Assembly (NCBI GenBank): GCA_900315055.1
Contig: OMXP01000015.1
Location: 1 to 46,121 of the forward strand
Source: an uncultured Lachnospiraceae bacterium
GTDB lineage: Bacteria > Bacillota > Clostridia > Lachnospirales > Lachnospiraceae
DNA length: 46,121 nucleotides
Direction: 5' to 3'
Below the pieces are notes generated by a model. The model was given only the letters and a program-made list of their open reading frames with translations, was not told the DNA's origin and made no database searches. This document shows positions 26,548-34,524 of the stretch, piece by piece (position 1 is the stretch's first letter; each line of letters starts with the position of its first letter). A program made the translations under genes and the position numbers.

Positions 26548-27969
26548 ATGTGGTCAACTGTCAACAACGTCCTTGACGCCATCGACGGCTTTGTCTGGGG
26601 CGTGCCGCTCATGGTACTGATCTTATCCGGCGGCGTCCTGTTAACGTGCCGTCTGCACCTTCTGCAGGTGAGGCGCCTGCCGCTTGCCTTCCGCTGGGTC
26701 TTTCACAATGAGAAGAACTCCAACGGCGAGGTTTCCAGCTTTGCGGCGCTCATGACCGCCCTGTCGGCGACCATCGGCACCGGCAACATCGTCGGCGTCG
26801 CCACCGCCGTCTGTGCCGGCGGTCCCGGTGCCCTGTTCTGGATGGTGCTTGCCGCCTTCTTCGGCATGGCAACGAAGTACTCCGAGGCCCTGCTTGCGGT
26901 CAAGTACCGGGACATCGACAAAAACGGAAAGACCCTCGGCGGCCCCTTCTACTACATTGAAAAGGGCATGGGACAAAAGTGGAAGTTCCTCGCAAAGCTC
27001 TTTGCCTTCTTCGGTGTCTGTGTCGGCCTGTTCGGCATCGGCACGTTCTCGCAGGTGAACGGCATCGTCTCCGCCGTCAACAACTTCTTCAATCCGGGCG
27101 GTGCAGAGCCCGTCGCAATCCCAGGCATCGGCACCTACAGCTATGTGACCATCGCCGCGTCCCTGATCCTTGCCGTGGTCGTCGCGCTCGTCGTCATCGG
27201 CGGCCTGCAGCGCATCTCGAAGGTGGCATCGGTCATCGTCCCCTTCATGGCAATCACCTATTTCGTCTTTGCCATCCTGCTCATTCTGATGAACATCACA
27301 AAGGTTCCCGAGGCCTTCCGCGAGATCGTCGTCGGTGCCTTCAACCCGAGAGCCATCACCGGCGGCATCGTCGGCACGATGCTCGTTGCCATGCAGAAGG
27401 GTATCGCGAGAGGTATCTTCTCGAATGAGGCAGGCCTTGGCTCCGCCCCGATCGCCGCGGCGGCAGCCCAGACGAAGGAGCCCGTCCGTCAGGCCCTGGT
27501 CTCCATGACCGGCACCTTTCTCGACACCATCATCATCTGCAACCTGACCGGTCTTTCCATCGTCATCACCGGTGCCTGGCAGGTGGACGGCCTCGAGGGT
27601 GTTGCGGTGACCACCTATGCCTTCCAGAACGGTCTTCCCTTCCCGGCAAGATTCTCGGCCTTCATCCTCATGATCTGCCTGATCTTCTTTGCCTTCACGA
27701 CGATCCTCGGCTGGGACTACTACTCGGAGCGCTGCCTCCAGTACCTGACCCACGGAAACAATAAGGCCGTGCATATCTTCCGCTGGTTCTACATCCTCGC
27801 GGTCTTCATCGGACCCTACATGACCGTCTCCGCCGTCTGGACCATCGCCGACATCTTCAACGGTCTCATGGCCATCCCGAACATGATCGCCCTGTTCGCC
27901 TTAAACGGCGTCGTTGCAAAGGAGACAAGAGACTTCTTCCAGGCAGGAAAGCACCTGAACGCGGAGTAG
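26548..27969 (+). CDS. Sodium:alanine/glycine symporter (AGCS family)
   Basis: A 473-residue inner-membrane importer of the alanine-or-glycine:cation symporter family, with about eleven hydrophobic helices. The family signature is visible as FAALMTALSATIGTGNIVGVATAV followed by GGPGALFWMVLAAFFGM, and YYIEKGMG and GIARGIFSNEAGLGSAPIAAA further on. The riboswitch directly upstream makes glycine the likely substrate, although alanine is also possible. ATG 26548 has AGGAGG upstream. It is a single gene, ending at a terminator at 28001. Confidence 0.93.
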   Translation: MWSTVNNVLDAIDGFVWGVPLMVLILSGGVLLTCRLHLLQVRRLPLAFRWVFHNEKNSNGEVSSFAALMTALSATIGTGNIVGVATAVCAGGPGALFWMVLAAFFGMATKYSEALLAVKYRDIDKNGKTLGGPFYYIEKGMGQKWKFLAKLFAFFGVCVGLFGIGTFSQVNGIVSAVNNFFNPGGAEPVAIPGIGTYSYVTIAASLILAVVVALVVIGGLQRISKVASVIVPFMAITYFVFAILLILMNITKVPEAFREIVVGAFNPRAITGGIVGTMLVAMQKGIARGIFSNEAGLGSAPIAAAAAQTKEPVRQALVSMTGTFLDTIIICNLTGLSIVITGAWQVDGLEGVAVTTYAFQNGLPFPARFSAFILMICLIFFAFTTILGWDYYSERCLQYLTHGNNKAVHIFRWFYILAVFIGPYMTVSAVWTIADIFNGLMAIPNMIALFALNGVVAKETRDFFQAGKHLNAE

Positions 27970-28000
27970 TCCTGCAGAAACCAAATATCGTTCCAAACAC

Positions 28001-28036
28001 AAAGGCCCTACGGACAAACCGGAAGGCCTTTCTTTT
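28001..28036 (+). terminator. Terminator of the symporter gene
   Basis: AAAGGCC and GGCCTTT pair around a 17-nt loop and are followed by CTTTT. Confidence 0.75.
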
Positions 28037-28065
28037 ATGTCTGATGGTTTCCCGTACGGATCCGA

Positions 28066-28731
28066 TTATTCCTCCGGCTCCCGGAACATGACGCCGAAGG
28101 CCGCAAGCAGGATCCCGGAGCTTACCAGGATCGAATAGGTTCCAAGGTGCGGAATCAGGAGAGATCCGATCACCGCGCCGATGACAAAGGAGAGGATCAC
28201 CCCGAAGCTGATGAGGCTTGCGGAGAGATGCTCTCTCTTTCCCGTGTGGACGAAAGAGACGAGGTTGTCGACGCCGGAGCGCATGTTGCCGATGCACATG
28301 GTGGTGGCGATGCCGTTGCCGTGGATCTTGCGGAAGCTCTGCACCTGAATGCCGCAGGCAAAGGAGGTCAGCGCATTGGCAAGGGCATTGACGGAAAGCG
28401 GAAGGAATGCGACAACGCACAGCGCCAGGCACTCGATGAGAACGCAGGCCTGCCGCCAGTGAACGGAAAAATCTCTCTTCCCGAAGAGAATCCGGAGGTT
28501 CTGCGCGACCGCGATGCCGAGGGCAAAGAAGAGCACCGGGAGAAAGTAGTGGAAGGCGCTGTCAAAGTTTCCCTGAGAGAGGTTGACGCCAAGAAGGAGC
28601 ATGTTGCCGGTCTGGGCGTTTGCAAAGACATGATCCCGCTCCAGATACGAATAGGCGTCCATAAGCCCGCCCGACATGGCAAGCGCAATGCCCAGCCGCA
28701 TGGATTCCGACATCTGTTTCGAATGTGTCAT
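28066..28731 (-). CDS. YoaK/DUF1275-family membrane protein
   Basis: 221 residues with about six hydrophobic helices. The opening SMRLGIALAMSGGLMDAYSYL and the NAQTGNMLLLGVNLSQG region are characteristic of DUF1275/YoaK proteins, as is FACGIQVQSFRKIHGNGIATTMCIGNMRSG. No function is established; transport is a common guess. ATG 28731 follows CGGAGG at good spacing; the frame extends to 28794 without support. It is downstream of, and on the same strand as, the DUF2325 gene, but a terminator at 28795-28820 separates them. Confidence 0.85.
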   Translation of the reverse strand: MTHSKQMSESMRLGIALAMSGGLMDAYSYLERDHVFANAQTGNMLLLGVNLSQGNFDSAFHYFLPVLFFALGIAVAQNLRILFGKRDFSVHWRQACVLIECLALCVVAFLPLSVNALANALTSFACGIQVQSFRKIHGNGIATTMCIGNMRSGVDNLVSFVHTGKREHLSASLISFGVILSFVIGAVIGSLLIPHLGTYSILVSSGILLAAFGVMFREPEE

Positions 28732-28794
28732 CTTCTGAACCTCCGGCACCGAGTGTATCGGCCGAAGGGATGCTTGTAAAGCATCAGAGGGCAT

Positions 28795-28820
28795 AAAAAA
28801 ACTGCCGCAGCCGGCGGCTG
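28795..28820 (-). terminator. Terminator of the DUF2325 gene
   Basis: On the minus strand GCCGC-CGGCT-GCGGC is followed by AGTTTTTTT. A second palindrome, ACAGCATGCTGT, lies just before it. Confidence 0.8.
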
Positions 28821-28848
28821 TGACAGCATGCTGTCTTTCTCCGGTTCC

Positions 28849-29124
28849 CTATGCGTTTTCCGCGAGGATCTGGCGAAGGGACGATACCGAGCTTGAGTGG
28901 CAGCGCACCACTGTGGTGTTCTCGTCCACGGCCTGCAGCGCGCATTTGACCATCTTATGGGGAACCGTATGGGTGAACAGAATCAGGAGATTCGGGCTGC
29001 CGATTCTCTCAGCAAGGCCTCCCTGATACTTGCAGAAGACCTTTGCGTCGCAGCCATGTGCCTGGCACAGGTCCCGGTACTTTCGCTCCATACATTCATT
29101 GCCTCCGATAATGACAACACTCAT
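28849..29124 (-). CDS. DUF2325-family small protein
   Basis: 91 residues of the DUF2325 type. It opens with a beta strand and GGNE motif (VVIIGGNECMERKYRDLC), then VFCKYQGGL and LFTHTVPHKMVKCAL, and ends with VVRCHSSSVSSLRQIL. Several cysteines and histidines are in positions that could bind a metal. Function is unknown. ATG 29124 follows AAGGAG. It is divergent from the DUF3793-flavodoxin pair and shares a control region with it, suggesting co-regulation. Confidence 0.85.
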   Translation of the reverse strand: MSVVIIGGNECMERKYRDLCQAHGCDAKVFCKYQGGLAERIGSPNLLILFTHTVPHKMVKCALQAVDENTTVVRCHSSSVSSLRQILAENA

Positions 29125-29177
29125 GACGCACTCCTTTTAAAGTCTGCGTGGGGTTTGTCTATGTCTAACTGTGCTTA

Positions 29178-29206
29178 TATATATCTAATTCAGTCCTGCT
29201 TGTCAA
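29178..29206 (-). promoter_or_regulatory. DUF2325 promoter (back-to-back pair, minus)
   Basis: On the minus strand a perfect -35 TTGACA (29201-29206) and -10 TATATA (29178-29183) are 17 bp apart. Confidence 0.75.
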
Positions 29207-29230
29207 TATCTCTCATCATGGTTATTGACA
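29201..29230. promoter_or_regulatory. Shared inverted repeat between divergent promoters
   Basis: TGTCAATA (29201-29208) and TATTGACA (29223-29230) are perfect inverted arms 14 bp apart. Each arm contains the -35 of one of the two promoters, so one dimer bound here could control both directions. Confidence 0.6.
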
Positions 29231-29253
29231 TCTATTCACGATTAAAGTAATAT
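29225..29253 (+). promoter_or_regulatory. DUF3793-flavodoxin promoter (back-to-back pair, plus)
   Basis: A perfect TTGACA (29225-29230), 17-bp spacer and TAATAT (29248-29253) lie just before the DUF3793 gene. Confidence 0.8.
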
Positions 29254-29299
29254 AACCGTGTTGCAGATAACACCTGGATCAAAGACACCGGGGGAGATC

Positions 29300-29866
29300 A
29301 TGAGCGACAAATACCTTGTGGACTGCTGTTCGGGAACACTGGCCGCCATCAAATGTGCCAGCCTGTTCAGCTGCACGCCGGAGTGCGATGCCGACCTCAA
29401 GGACTGGATTGCAGAGAAGAACGCAGAGCTCAACACACGGGGCATTCACCTGTATGTCCTGAAGCGCTGCGAATCCTGTGCGCTCGTCTATGTCTTCCGC
29501 ATCTCCCAGCTGCGACGCACGCTGGAGGATCCGAAGAACCGGGATTTCCTTCTGCGCTACGGGTATCCCGTGGGAACCGGGGATCTGTACCTGTGCCTCA
29601 GCCACCTGAAGGAAAGGATGCGGGGCTGTTCGTCTTCCACGTTCCCGCATGAGATCGGGGTGTTCCTGGGATATCCCCTCTGCGACGTCACGGGGTTCAT
29701 CGACAACCGCGGCAAGAACTACACGGTGTCGGGGCTCTGGAAGTCCTATACCGGAAAGGAAGAGGCAGGACGCACGTTTTCGCGGCTCAACAAGTGCCAT
29801 CATATTTACTGGCAGCTGTGGGTGAGCGGTCGAAGAAGCATTCTTCAGCTCACCGTTGCAGGATAG
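29300..29866 (+). CDS. DUF3793-family protein
   Basis: 188 residues of the DUF3793 family: CCSGTLAAIKCASLFSC at the N-terminus, LYVLKRCESCALVYVFR, and HEIGVFLGYPLCDVTGFI followed by a C-terminal KLNKCHH-like region. Cysteine and histidine are abundant. In Clostridia this family commonly precedes a flavodoxin and is often iron-regulated (family knowledge). The mechanism is unknown. ATG 29300 is just downstream of GGGGGAG; the frame is open from 29258, which overlaps the promoter start site. The flavodoxin gene follows 37 nt later. Confidence 0.85.
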   Translation: MSDKYLVDCCSGTLAAIKCASLFSCTPECDADLKDWIAEKNAELNTRGIHLYVLKRCESCALVYVFRISQLRRTLEDPKNRDFLLRYGYPVGTGDLYLCLSHLKERMRGCSSSTFPHEIGVFLGYPLCDVTGFIDNRGKNYTVSGLWKSYTGKEEAGRTFSRLNKCHHIYWQLWVSGRRSILQLTVAG

Positions 29867-29903
29867 CAGATCAAAGACAAGATCAGAAAGGCAGGATAAT
29901 CAA

Positions 29904-30323
29904 ATGAGTAAGGTAGCAGTTGTGTACTGGACCGGCACGGGCAACACCCAGAAGATGGCACAGAAGGTGATCGAGGGCGCAAAGAAGGCAGGCGCCGGGG
30001 TAACGGAGATCTTCGCGGATTCCTTCCACGAAGCGGACGTTGCCTCCTATGATGCGATCGCCCTCGGCTGCCCCGCAATGGGCGCCGAGGTTCTTGAGGA
30101 GTCCGTCTTCCAGCCCATGTGGGACGAGGTAAAGCCCGCCCTCAAGGGAAAGAAGATCGGCCTGTTCGGCTCCTGGGGCTGGGGCGGAGGCGTCTGGATG
30201 GAAGACTGGACGTCGGATGCTGAGAGTACCGGTGCGGACCTTGTGGGAACCGTGACCGCCAACAACGAGCCTGACCATGCCGCCGATGCGGAGTGCGAGG
30301 CGCTTGGCGAGAAGCTCGCCTGA
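29904..30323 (+). CDS. Flavodoxin
   Basis: A 139-residue short-chain flavodoxin. The FMN phosphate-binding loop is YWTGTGNTQKMA at the N-terminus, and LFGSWGWGGGVWMEDW corresponds to the second flavin loop. It is a low-potential electron carrier that can substitute for ferredoxin under iron limitation. ATG 29904 is preceded by AAGGCAGG. It is in the same unit as DUF3793, under the divergent promoter pair. Confidence 0.93.
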   Translation: MSKVAVVYWTGTGNTQKMAQKVIEGAKKAGAGVTEIFADSFHEADVASYDAIALGCPAMGAEVLEESVFQPMWDEVKPALKGKKIGLFGSWGWGGGVWMEDWTSDAESTGADLVGTVTANNEPDHAADAECEALGEKLA

Positions 30324-30347
30324 GACAATGTCCTTCTGAACATTGTC
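30324..30347 (+). terminator. Hairpin after flavodoxin
   Basis: GACAATGT pairs with ACATTGTC around an eight-base loop; the following ACTTTG is a weak T-tract. Confidence 0.5.
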
Positions 30348-30424
30348 ACTTTGACATAGCTGTGTGCAGAGAGAAATCTCTGTTGCAGAACGATACTTGT
30401 TCCTTTCTTTTTTTCTGAACGCGC

Positions 30425-30462
30425 AGAAAAGGCTGCCCGGTTTGTTCCGGACAGCCCTTTCT
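30425..30462. terminator. Bidirectional terminator between flavodoxin and metal ATPase
   Basis: AGAAAAGGCTGCCCGG and CCGGACAGCCCTTTCT form a near-perfect stem between convergent genes. It has T-rich ends on both strands. Confidence 0.75.
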
Positions 30463-30493
30463 GTATCTGTAAACTTTGAAGTTCTGCTCTTTT

Positions 30494-32590
30494 TCAGTTC
30501 TTCGACTCCGGCAGCACGTTGGTCATGCTGTGGAGTGCGATGAGAATCGTCGACATGTTGTGGAGAAGTGCCGTCATCGTCGGCTGCAGAAGCCCCAGCA
30601 TACCGAGGACAATCAGTCCCGAGTTGAACGTCAGGATAAAGCGATAGTTGCGGGTAGTCCTCTGATTCAGGCCGTTGCACAGCCTCCGAAGCGTCACCAG
30701 CGCCTTGAGATCGTCCTCGGAAATCGTCACATCGGCAATCTCCCTGGCAATCGCGGCGCCGCTGTTGATGGCAACACCCACATCGGCTGCGGAGAGCGCC
30801 GGCAAGTCATTGACGCCGTCGCCGACCATGACGACCTTGCGTCCGGCCTCATGCTCCTGTTTGATGAACGCAGCCTTGTCCTCCGGCAGAACCTCGGCAC
30901 GGAAATCGTCCACACCGATGAGCTTTGCGACGGCCTTTGCCGTCCGCCCGGAGTCGCCGGTCAGCATGACAACGCGGGAGAACCCGGCCTCATGCAGCGC
31001 TCTGATCGCGTCCTTTGCCTCGTCCTTGATCGGATCCTCGATGAGGATGACCGCGGAGAGAACCCCACCGATTGCAAGGTAGAGATGGGAGTACTGATCC
31101 GGCAGGCTGTCGAACTTCTCCTTCTCGTCCTCCTTCAGCACTGCCTTCTCGTCCTCGAAGATGAAGTGCCAGCTTCCGATCCTCACCTTCACGCCGTCAA
31201 CGGTACTTGCAATGCCGTGGGCCACGATGTACTCGACCTTCGAGTGCTTCTCCTCGTGGGAAAGCCCCTGCTCCTTTGCGCAGCGCACCACCGCGTTCGC
31301 GATGGAGTGCGGATAATGCTCCTCGAGGCAGGCGGCAAGACGCAGCATCTCCTTCGGATCCTGTCCGTTGAAGGCCACCACGTCCCTGACCTTCGGTACG
31401 GCCCTGGTGATCGTTCCGGTCTTGTCGAACACGATCGTCTCGGCCTTTGCGAAGTTCTCCATGAACTTGCCGCCTTTGACGGAAATCTGATGCTCCTGTG
31501 CTTCCCGCATCGCGGAGAGCACACTGATCGGGATGGCAAGCTTCAAGGCGCAGCAGAAATCCACCATCATGATGGAGTACGCCCGGTTGATGTCCCTTGT
31601 CAGAAGATAGGTCAGAACCGCAGCTCCGAAGGTCACCGGGACCAGCTTGTCGGCAAGATCGGATGCCTTTGCCTCCGTGTCGGAGCGAAGCTTTTCCGAT
31701 TCCTCGATCATGGACACGATCCGGTCGTACTGGCCCGTGCCCGCATCCTTTGTCACGCGAACGACAAGCTCGCCTTCCTCGACAACGGTCCCTGCAAAGA
31801 CCGCACCACCCTCCGTCTTCCGGACCGAGAGCGGCTCTCCGGTGATGGAGGCCTGATTGACCATGGCGTCCCCGCTCTCGACAAGGCCGTCGAGCGGAAT
31901 CATGTTTCCGGTTCGGACGATGATGCGGCTGTCCCTGTGTACCTCACCTACGCCGACGAGGACCTCCTCGCCGCTCTTTGTCTTCACCCACACCTTGTCG
32001 ACATGAAGACTCATGGCATTTGCCAGGTCGTCCACCGACTTCCTGTGCGTCCACTCCTCCATGATGTCGCCGATGCCGAGCAGGAACATGACGGAGCCTG
32101 CGGTATCAAAGTCGCTGCGTACAATCGCAAAGGTCACGGACGCCGCATCGAGCACGTGGACATCGATGCGCCCGTGAATGAGGGAGTTCAGTCCCCGGAT
32201 CACGAACGGAACAGCCTTTACGAAGCTGATGATGCTCCGAATGGAGAGCGGCAGGAAGAGTCTTGTGACAAAGCGTCCCGCGATGTGCCAGAACATCCGG
32301 TCCTCGAACTTGTGGTTGAGCTCGCGTCCTGTGTGGTCTGGCACGGAAACCTCTGTCGTCTCATAGTCGAAGCCGGAAAGCGCACGGACAAGTTTTGCTC
32401 TCTGTTTTGCGGTTCCGCCGTAGTAAATCGTGGCATCGCAGGTTCTCTCAGAGACCTTTGCACGCACAACGCCCGGCAGAGACTGCAGGTAGTACTGCAC
32501 CTTGTCCGCTTCCTCGAAGGTCATATAGCACTGATGAAGATGCACCCGCATTCTGCCGCTGGATTCATAAATTTTATAAGGAAACGTCAC
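30494..32590 (-). CDS. P1B-type heavy-metal-transporting ATPase
   Basis: About 698 residues, a membrane metal exporter. The N-terminal ~75 residues look like a degenerate HMA fold without the CxxC metal site. The phosphatase motif TGEP is at 250-253, phosphorylation DKTGT at 389-393, HP-type EEHYPHSIA, MLTGDSGRTA, and GDGVNDLPALSAADVG. The membrane metal-binding helix reads VDFCCALKLAIPI (CC at 346-347), with no CPx proline, unlike CopA or ZntA. The C-terminus (LHNMSTILIALHSMTN) is typical of P1B pumps. The metal is uncertain; PacL-linked pumps in actinobacteria handle Zn or Mn. The N-terminus is odd: the only start in this frame is GTG at 32590, inside the left hairpin of an IS605-like element, so the native start may be damaged. 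Confidence 0.88.
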   Translation of the reverse strand: MTFPYKIYESSGRMRVHLHQCYMTFEEADKVQYYLQSLPGVVRAKVSERTCDATIYYGGTAKQRAKLVRALSGFDYETTEVSVPDHTGRELNHKFEDRMFWHIAGRFVTRLFLPLSIRSIISFVKAVPFVIRGLNSLIHGRIDVHVLDAASVTFAIVRSDFDTAGSVMFLLGIGDIMEEWTHRKSVDDLANAMSLHVDKVWVKTKSGEEVLVGVGEVHRDSRIIVRTGNMIPLDGLVESGDAMVNQASITGEPLSVRKTEGGAVFAGTVVEEGELVVRVTKDAGTGQYDRIVSMIEESEKLRSDTEAKASDLADKLVPVTFGAAVLTYLLTRDINRAYSIMMVDFCCALKLAIPISVLSAMREAQEHQISVKGGKFMENFAKAETIVFDKTGTITRAVPKVRDVVAFNGQDPKEMLRLAACLEEHYPHSIANAVVRCAKEQGLSHEEKHSKVEYIVAHGIASTVDGVKVRIGSWHFIFEDEKAVLKEDEKEKFDSLPDQYSHLYLAIGGVLSAVILIEDPIKDEAKDAIRALHEAGFSRVVMLTGDSGRTAKAVAKLIGVDDFRAEVLPEDKAAFIKQEHEAGRKVVMVGDGVNDLPALSAADVGVAINSGAAIAREIADVTISEDDLKALVTLRRLCNGLNQRTTRNYRFILTFNSGLIVLGMLGLLQPTMTALLHNMSTILIALHSMTNVLPESKN

Positions 32591-32604
32591 CCCTTCAGGG
32601 GCGT
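32584..32604. repeat. Left-end hairpin of the IS605-like element
   Basis: CCCC-TTCA-GGGG with outer ACG/CGT pairing. Left-end hairpins of this family are recognised by TnpA. Confidence 0.6.
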
Positions 32605-32610
32605 TTTTAC

Positions 32611-33068
32611 TTATCCCTGGTGTTGGATATATTGTTGGATCGTTTCGGCTGATGCCTCTCCTACACTGGCCGCAAAATAACCATCAGACCATAGCTTAGC
32701 TGTTCTGCCCAGTAATGCCGTTTCAAAACATTTGCATGATGTCTCCACGTGTAATACGTGCTTTCCTGCTTCAGAGCGCGGACGATATCAGTCACACTGA
32801 CCGTAGGAGGATATTGCAACAGGATATGTATATGGTCCCTGTCTGTCTCCATGGTGTCAATATACCAATGATGCCTCCTGGCAGATTCGAATATCAACTG
32901 CTTTGTGTTCTGCCTGATACTTCCGGACAGGATCGGCTTCCGATACTTTGTGACAAATATCAGATGTACGAGGAGACGCGTCTTATTATGCGCTCTGTGA
33001 TGATAGCCATCTCTATCATGCAGATGTATAAAATTTCTGCCCATAAGCCTGTTTTCGTTCTTGTCCAA
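32611..33068 (-). pseudogene. tnpA: Frameshifted IS200-type transposase (tnpA)
   Basis: A Y1 HUH transposase that cuts and joins single-stranded ends. LLVHLIFVTKYRKPIL and the HUH motif DHIHILLQYP are intact. At YWAEQLSYGL the frame is lost and stops after 135 residues. In the other frame the expected ending appears: LWSDGYFAASVGEAS and then ETIQQYIQHQG, which carries the expected catalytic Tyr. A one-base loss in the run GGG (plus strand CCC, 32708-32710) explains it: restoring one G gives HYWGRTAKLWSDGYF. The product as encoded lacks the nucleophile. A sequencing error at the run would be the main alternative. Confidence 0.85.
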
Positions 33069-33125
33069 ACAACATACTTATTGTACGATTTCAATATGAT
33101 TTTACCATATTGAGAGGAAACCGAT

Positions 33126-34343
33126 ATGCAGCTGGCAGAGGTTCTTAAGCTGAAACTGAATACCGATCCGGATATGGACAAAGCCTTTGAGAACACATCG
33201 TATCAGTACATGCTGGCGTGTGATTATATCTCCCGGTATGTCTTTGAACATGAGTTTCAGATAAATTCGGCGGCCCTCTCAAAAGAACTGTACAGAGATC
33301 TCAGATCGAAATTTCTTCTGAAATCCCAGATGGCACAGTCCGCTGTCCGCACCGTAACGGCAGGGTATAAGACGGTCAATACCCAGCTGCAGAAGGAACC
33401 TTACCGTTTTCAGGCAGATGGCAAATGGTATTCCGTACAGCGGGACATGCGCTGGCTTACAAAGTCGCTTGAATTCCACCGCCCGCAGGCTGATCTCGTC
33501 AGAAACCGCGATTATAGTTTCGTACATGAAGGACGGGAGATTTCCATCAATACTCTTGGCAGGCGTGTAATCTGCCCGTTTACTGTGCCGGACTGCATGA
33601 AGAAATTTCTTGACGGGTCATGGCATTTCGGCACAGCGAAACTGGTCTGCATGAAGAACATCTGGTATCTGCATATATCCGCCACAAAGGAAGTTCCGGA
33701 CTTTACCAGAGACGATGTAAAACAGGTCGTCGGGATTGACCGCGGACTTCGCTTTCTGGAAACTGTATATGACAGCAGCCATCATACGTCCTTTGAGAGC
33801 GGGAATCAGATCCTTCTGAAGCGGAATTCTTTTGATCGTGTCCGGGCACAGCTCCAGGCAAAGGGCACCAAATCAGCGAAGCGCACTCTGAAGCGTATTT
33901 CTGGGCGAGAGAACCGTTGGATGAGCGATGTAAACCATCGTCTCAGTAAGGCACTCGTCAATAAATATGGATCCGGTACGCTGTATGTCCTGGAAGATCT
34001 GGAAGACGTCTCCACAAACGAGCAGAATTTCAAATCCGCAGGCCAGACGCATGATCTCCGGAACTGGGCATTCTATGATCTGGAGACCAAACTCACCTAT
34101 AAGGCCCACGAGACAGGTTCTGAGGTATTGAAGGTTGATGCCCATTACACGTCGCAGAGATGCCCGCACTGTGGGCGGATTTGCAAAGAGAACCGTCACC
34201 ATAACACACACATATATGTGTGTGACAGATGCGGATTCCAGACGAATGATGACCGGGTCGGTGCCATGAACATATGGCTTCTCGGAACACTCTGGGCATC
34301 CGGCACAGACAATCCAGCTTTTACAGCAGAAGCTCCTGCATGA
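33126..34343 (+). CDS. tnpB: TnpB RNA-guided nuclease
   Basis: A 405-residue TnpB, the ancestor-type of Cas12 nucleases. The RuvC catalytic residues are all present: D205 in VVGIDRG, E290 in LYVLEDL and the final Asp in NDDRVGAMN (375/376). The zinc ribbon is C346/C349 and C366/C369 (CPHCG, CDRCG). It is expected to cut DNA matching the guide of an RNA made from the element's right end, helping retention after transposon excision. It is translated divergently from tnpA, with 57 nt between the starts, which also carries AT-rich promoter sequence. ATG 33126 has GAGAGGA upstream. Confidence 0.93.
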   Translation: MQLAEVLKLKLNTDPDMDKAFENTSYQYMLACDYISRYVFEHEFQINSAALSKELYRDLRSKFLLKSQMAQSAVRTVTAGYKTVNTQLQKEPYRFQADGKWYSVQRDMRWLTKSLEFHRPQADLVRNRDYSFVHEGREISINTLGRRVICPFTVPDCMKKFLDGSWHFGTAKLVCMKNIWYLHISATKEVPDFTRDDVKQVVGIDRGLRFLETVYDSSHHTSFESGNQILLKRNSFDRVRAQLQAKGTKSAKRTLKRISGRENRWMSDVNHRLSKALVNKYGSGTLYVLEDLEDVSTNEQNFKSAGQTHDLRNWAFYDLETKLTYKAHETGSEVLKVDAHYTSQRCPHCGRICKENRHHNTHIYVCDRCGFQTNDDRVGAMNIWLLGTLWASGTDNPAFTAEAPA

Positions 34344-34506
34344 CAGGAGGCTAACTCACGGGTGCAGTCAGCCACCCGACGATGCGGCGGTATAAGGGTG
34401 CAATCCCATCTATCAAAGGAAGGAGGACGCTCTACGCGTCACGTTTGTACTTCCGGACCAGCTGCAAGCTCCGACCCTTTAGGGTCGTGAGCAGTTGACG
34501 TAAGAT
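34344..34506 (+). ncRNA. Probable omega RNA (reRNA) and right end of the IS605-like element
   Basis: The non-coding region from the tnpB stop to the right end contains several GC-rich stems. It ends with a strong hairpin at 34468-34492 (GCTC, CGACCC, GGGTCG, GAGC) and TTGACG just past it. TnpB guide RNAs are made from this position in the family. The guide would be the bases just beyond the right end, from about 34500 into the PacL-like gene. The 5' end is unknown and may lie inside tnpB. Confidence 0.5.
34468..34492. repeat. Right-end hairpin of the IS605-like element
   Basis: GCTC + CGACCC pair with GGGTCG + GAGC around TTTA. Confidence 0.7.
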
Positions 34507-34524
34507 CGTGCATCTCATACGGCG

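Larger units (their letters stand above)
32582..34507 (+). mobile_element. IS200/IS605-family insertion sequence
   Basis: The element has divergent tnpA (minus) and tnpB (plus), with hairpins at both ends: left 32584-32604 (CCCC-TTCA-GGGG core) and right 34468-34492. There are no terminal inverted repeats and no target duplication, as expected for HUH single-strand transposons. Exact ends are uncertain. It lies between the PacL-like gene and the metal ATPase gene, which are on the minus strand, apparently splitting a two-gene unit. TnpA is frameshifted, so the copy is probably not self-mobile. Confidence 0.85.

Noticed and set aside
30476..32680. 734-codon plus-strand frame opposite the metal ATPase
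   Set aside because: Antisense shadow; the minus-strand frame has all P-type ATPase motifs.
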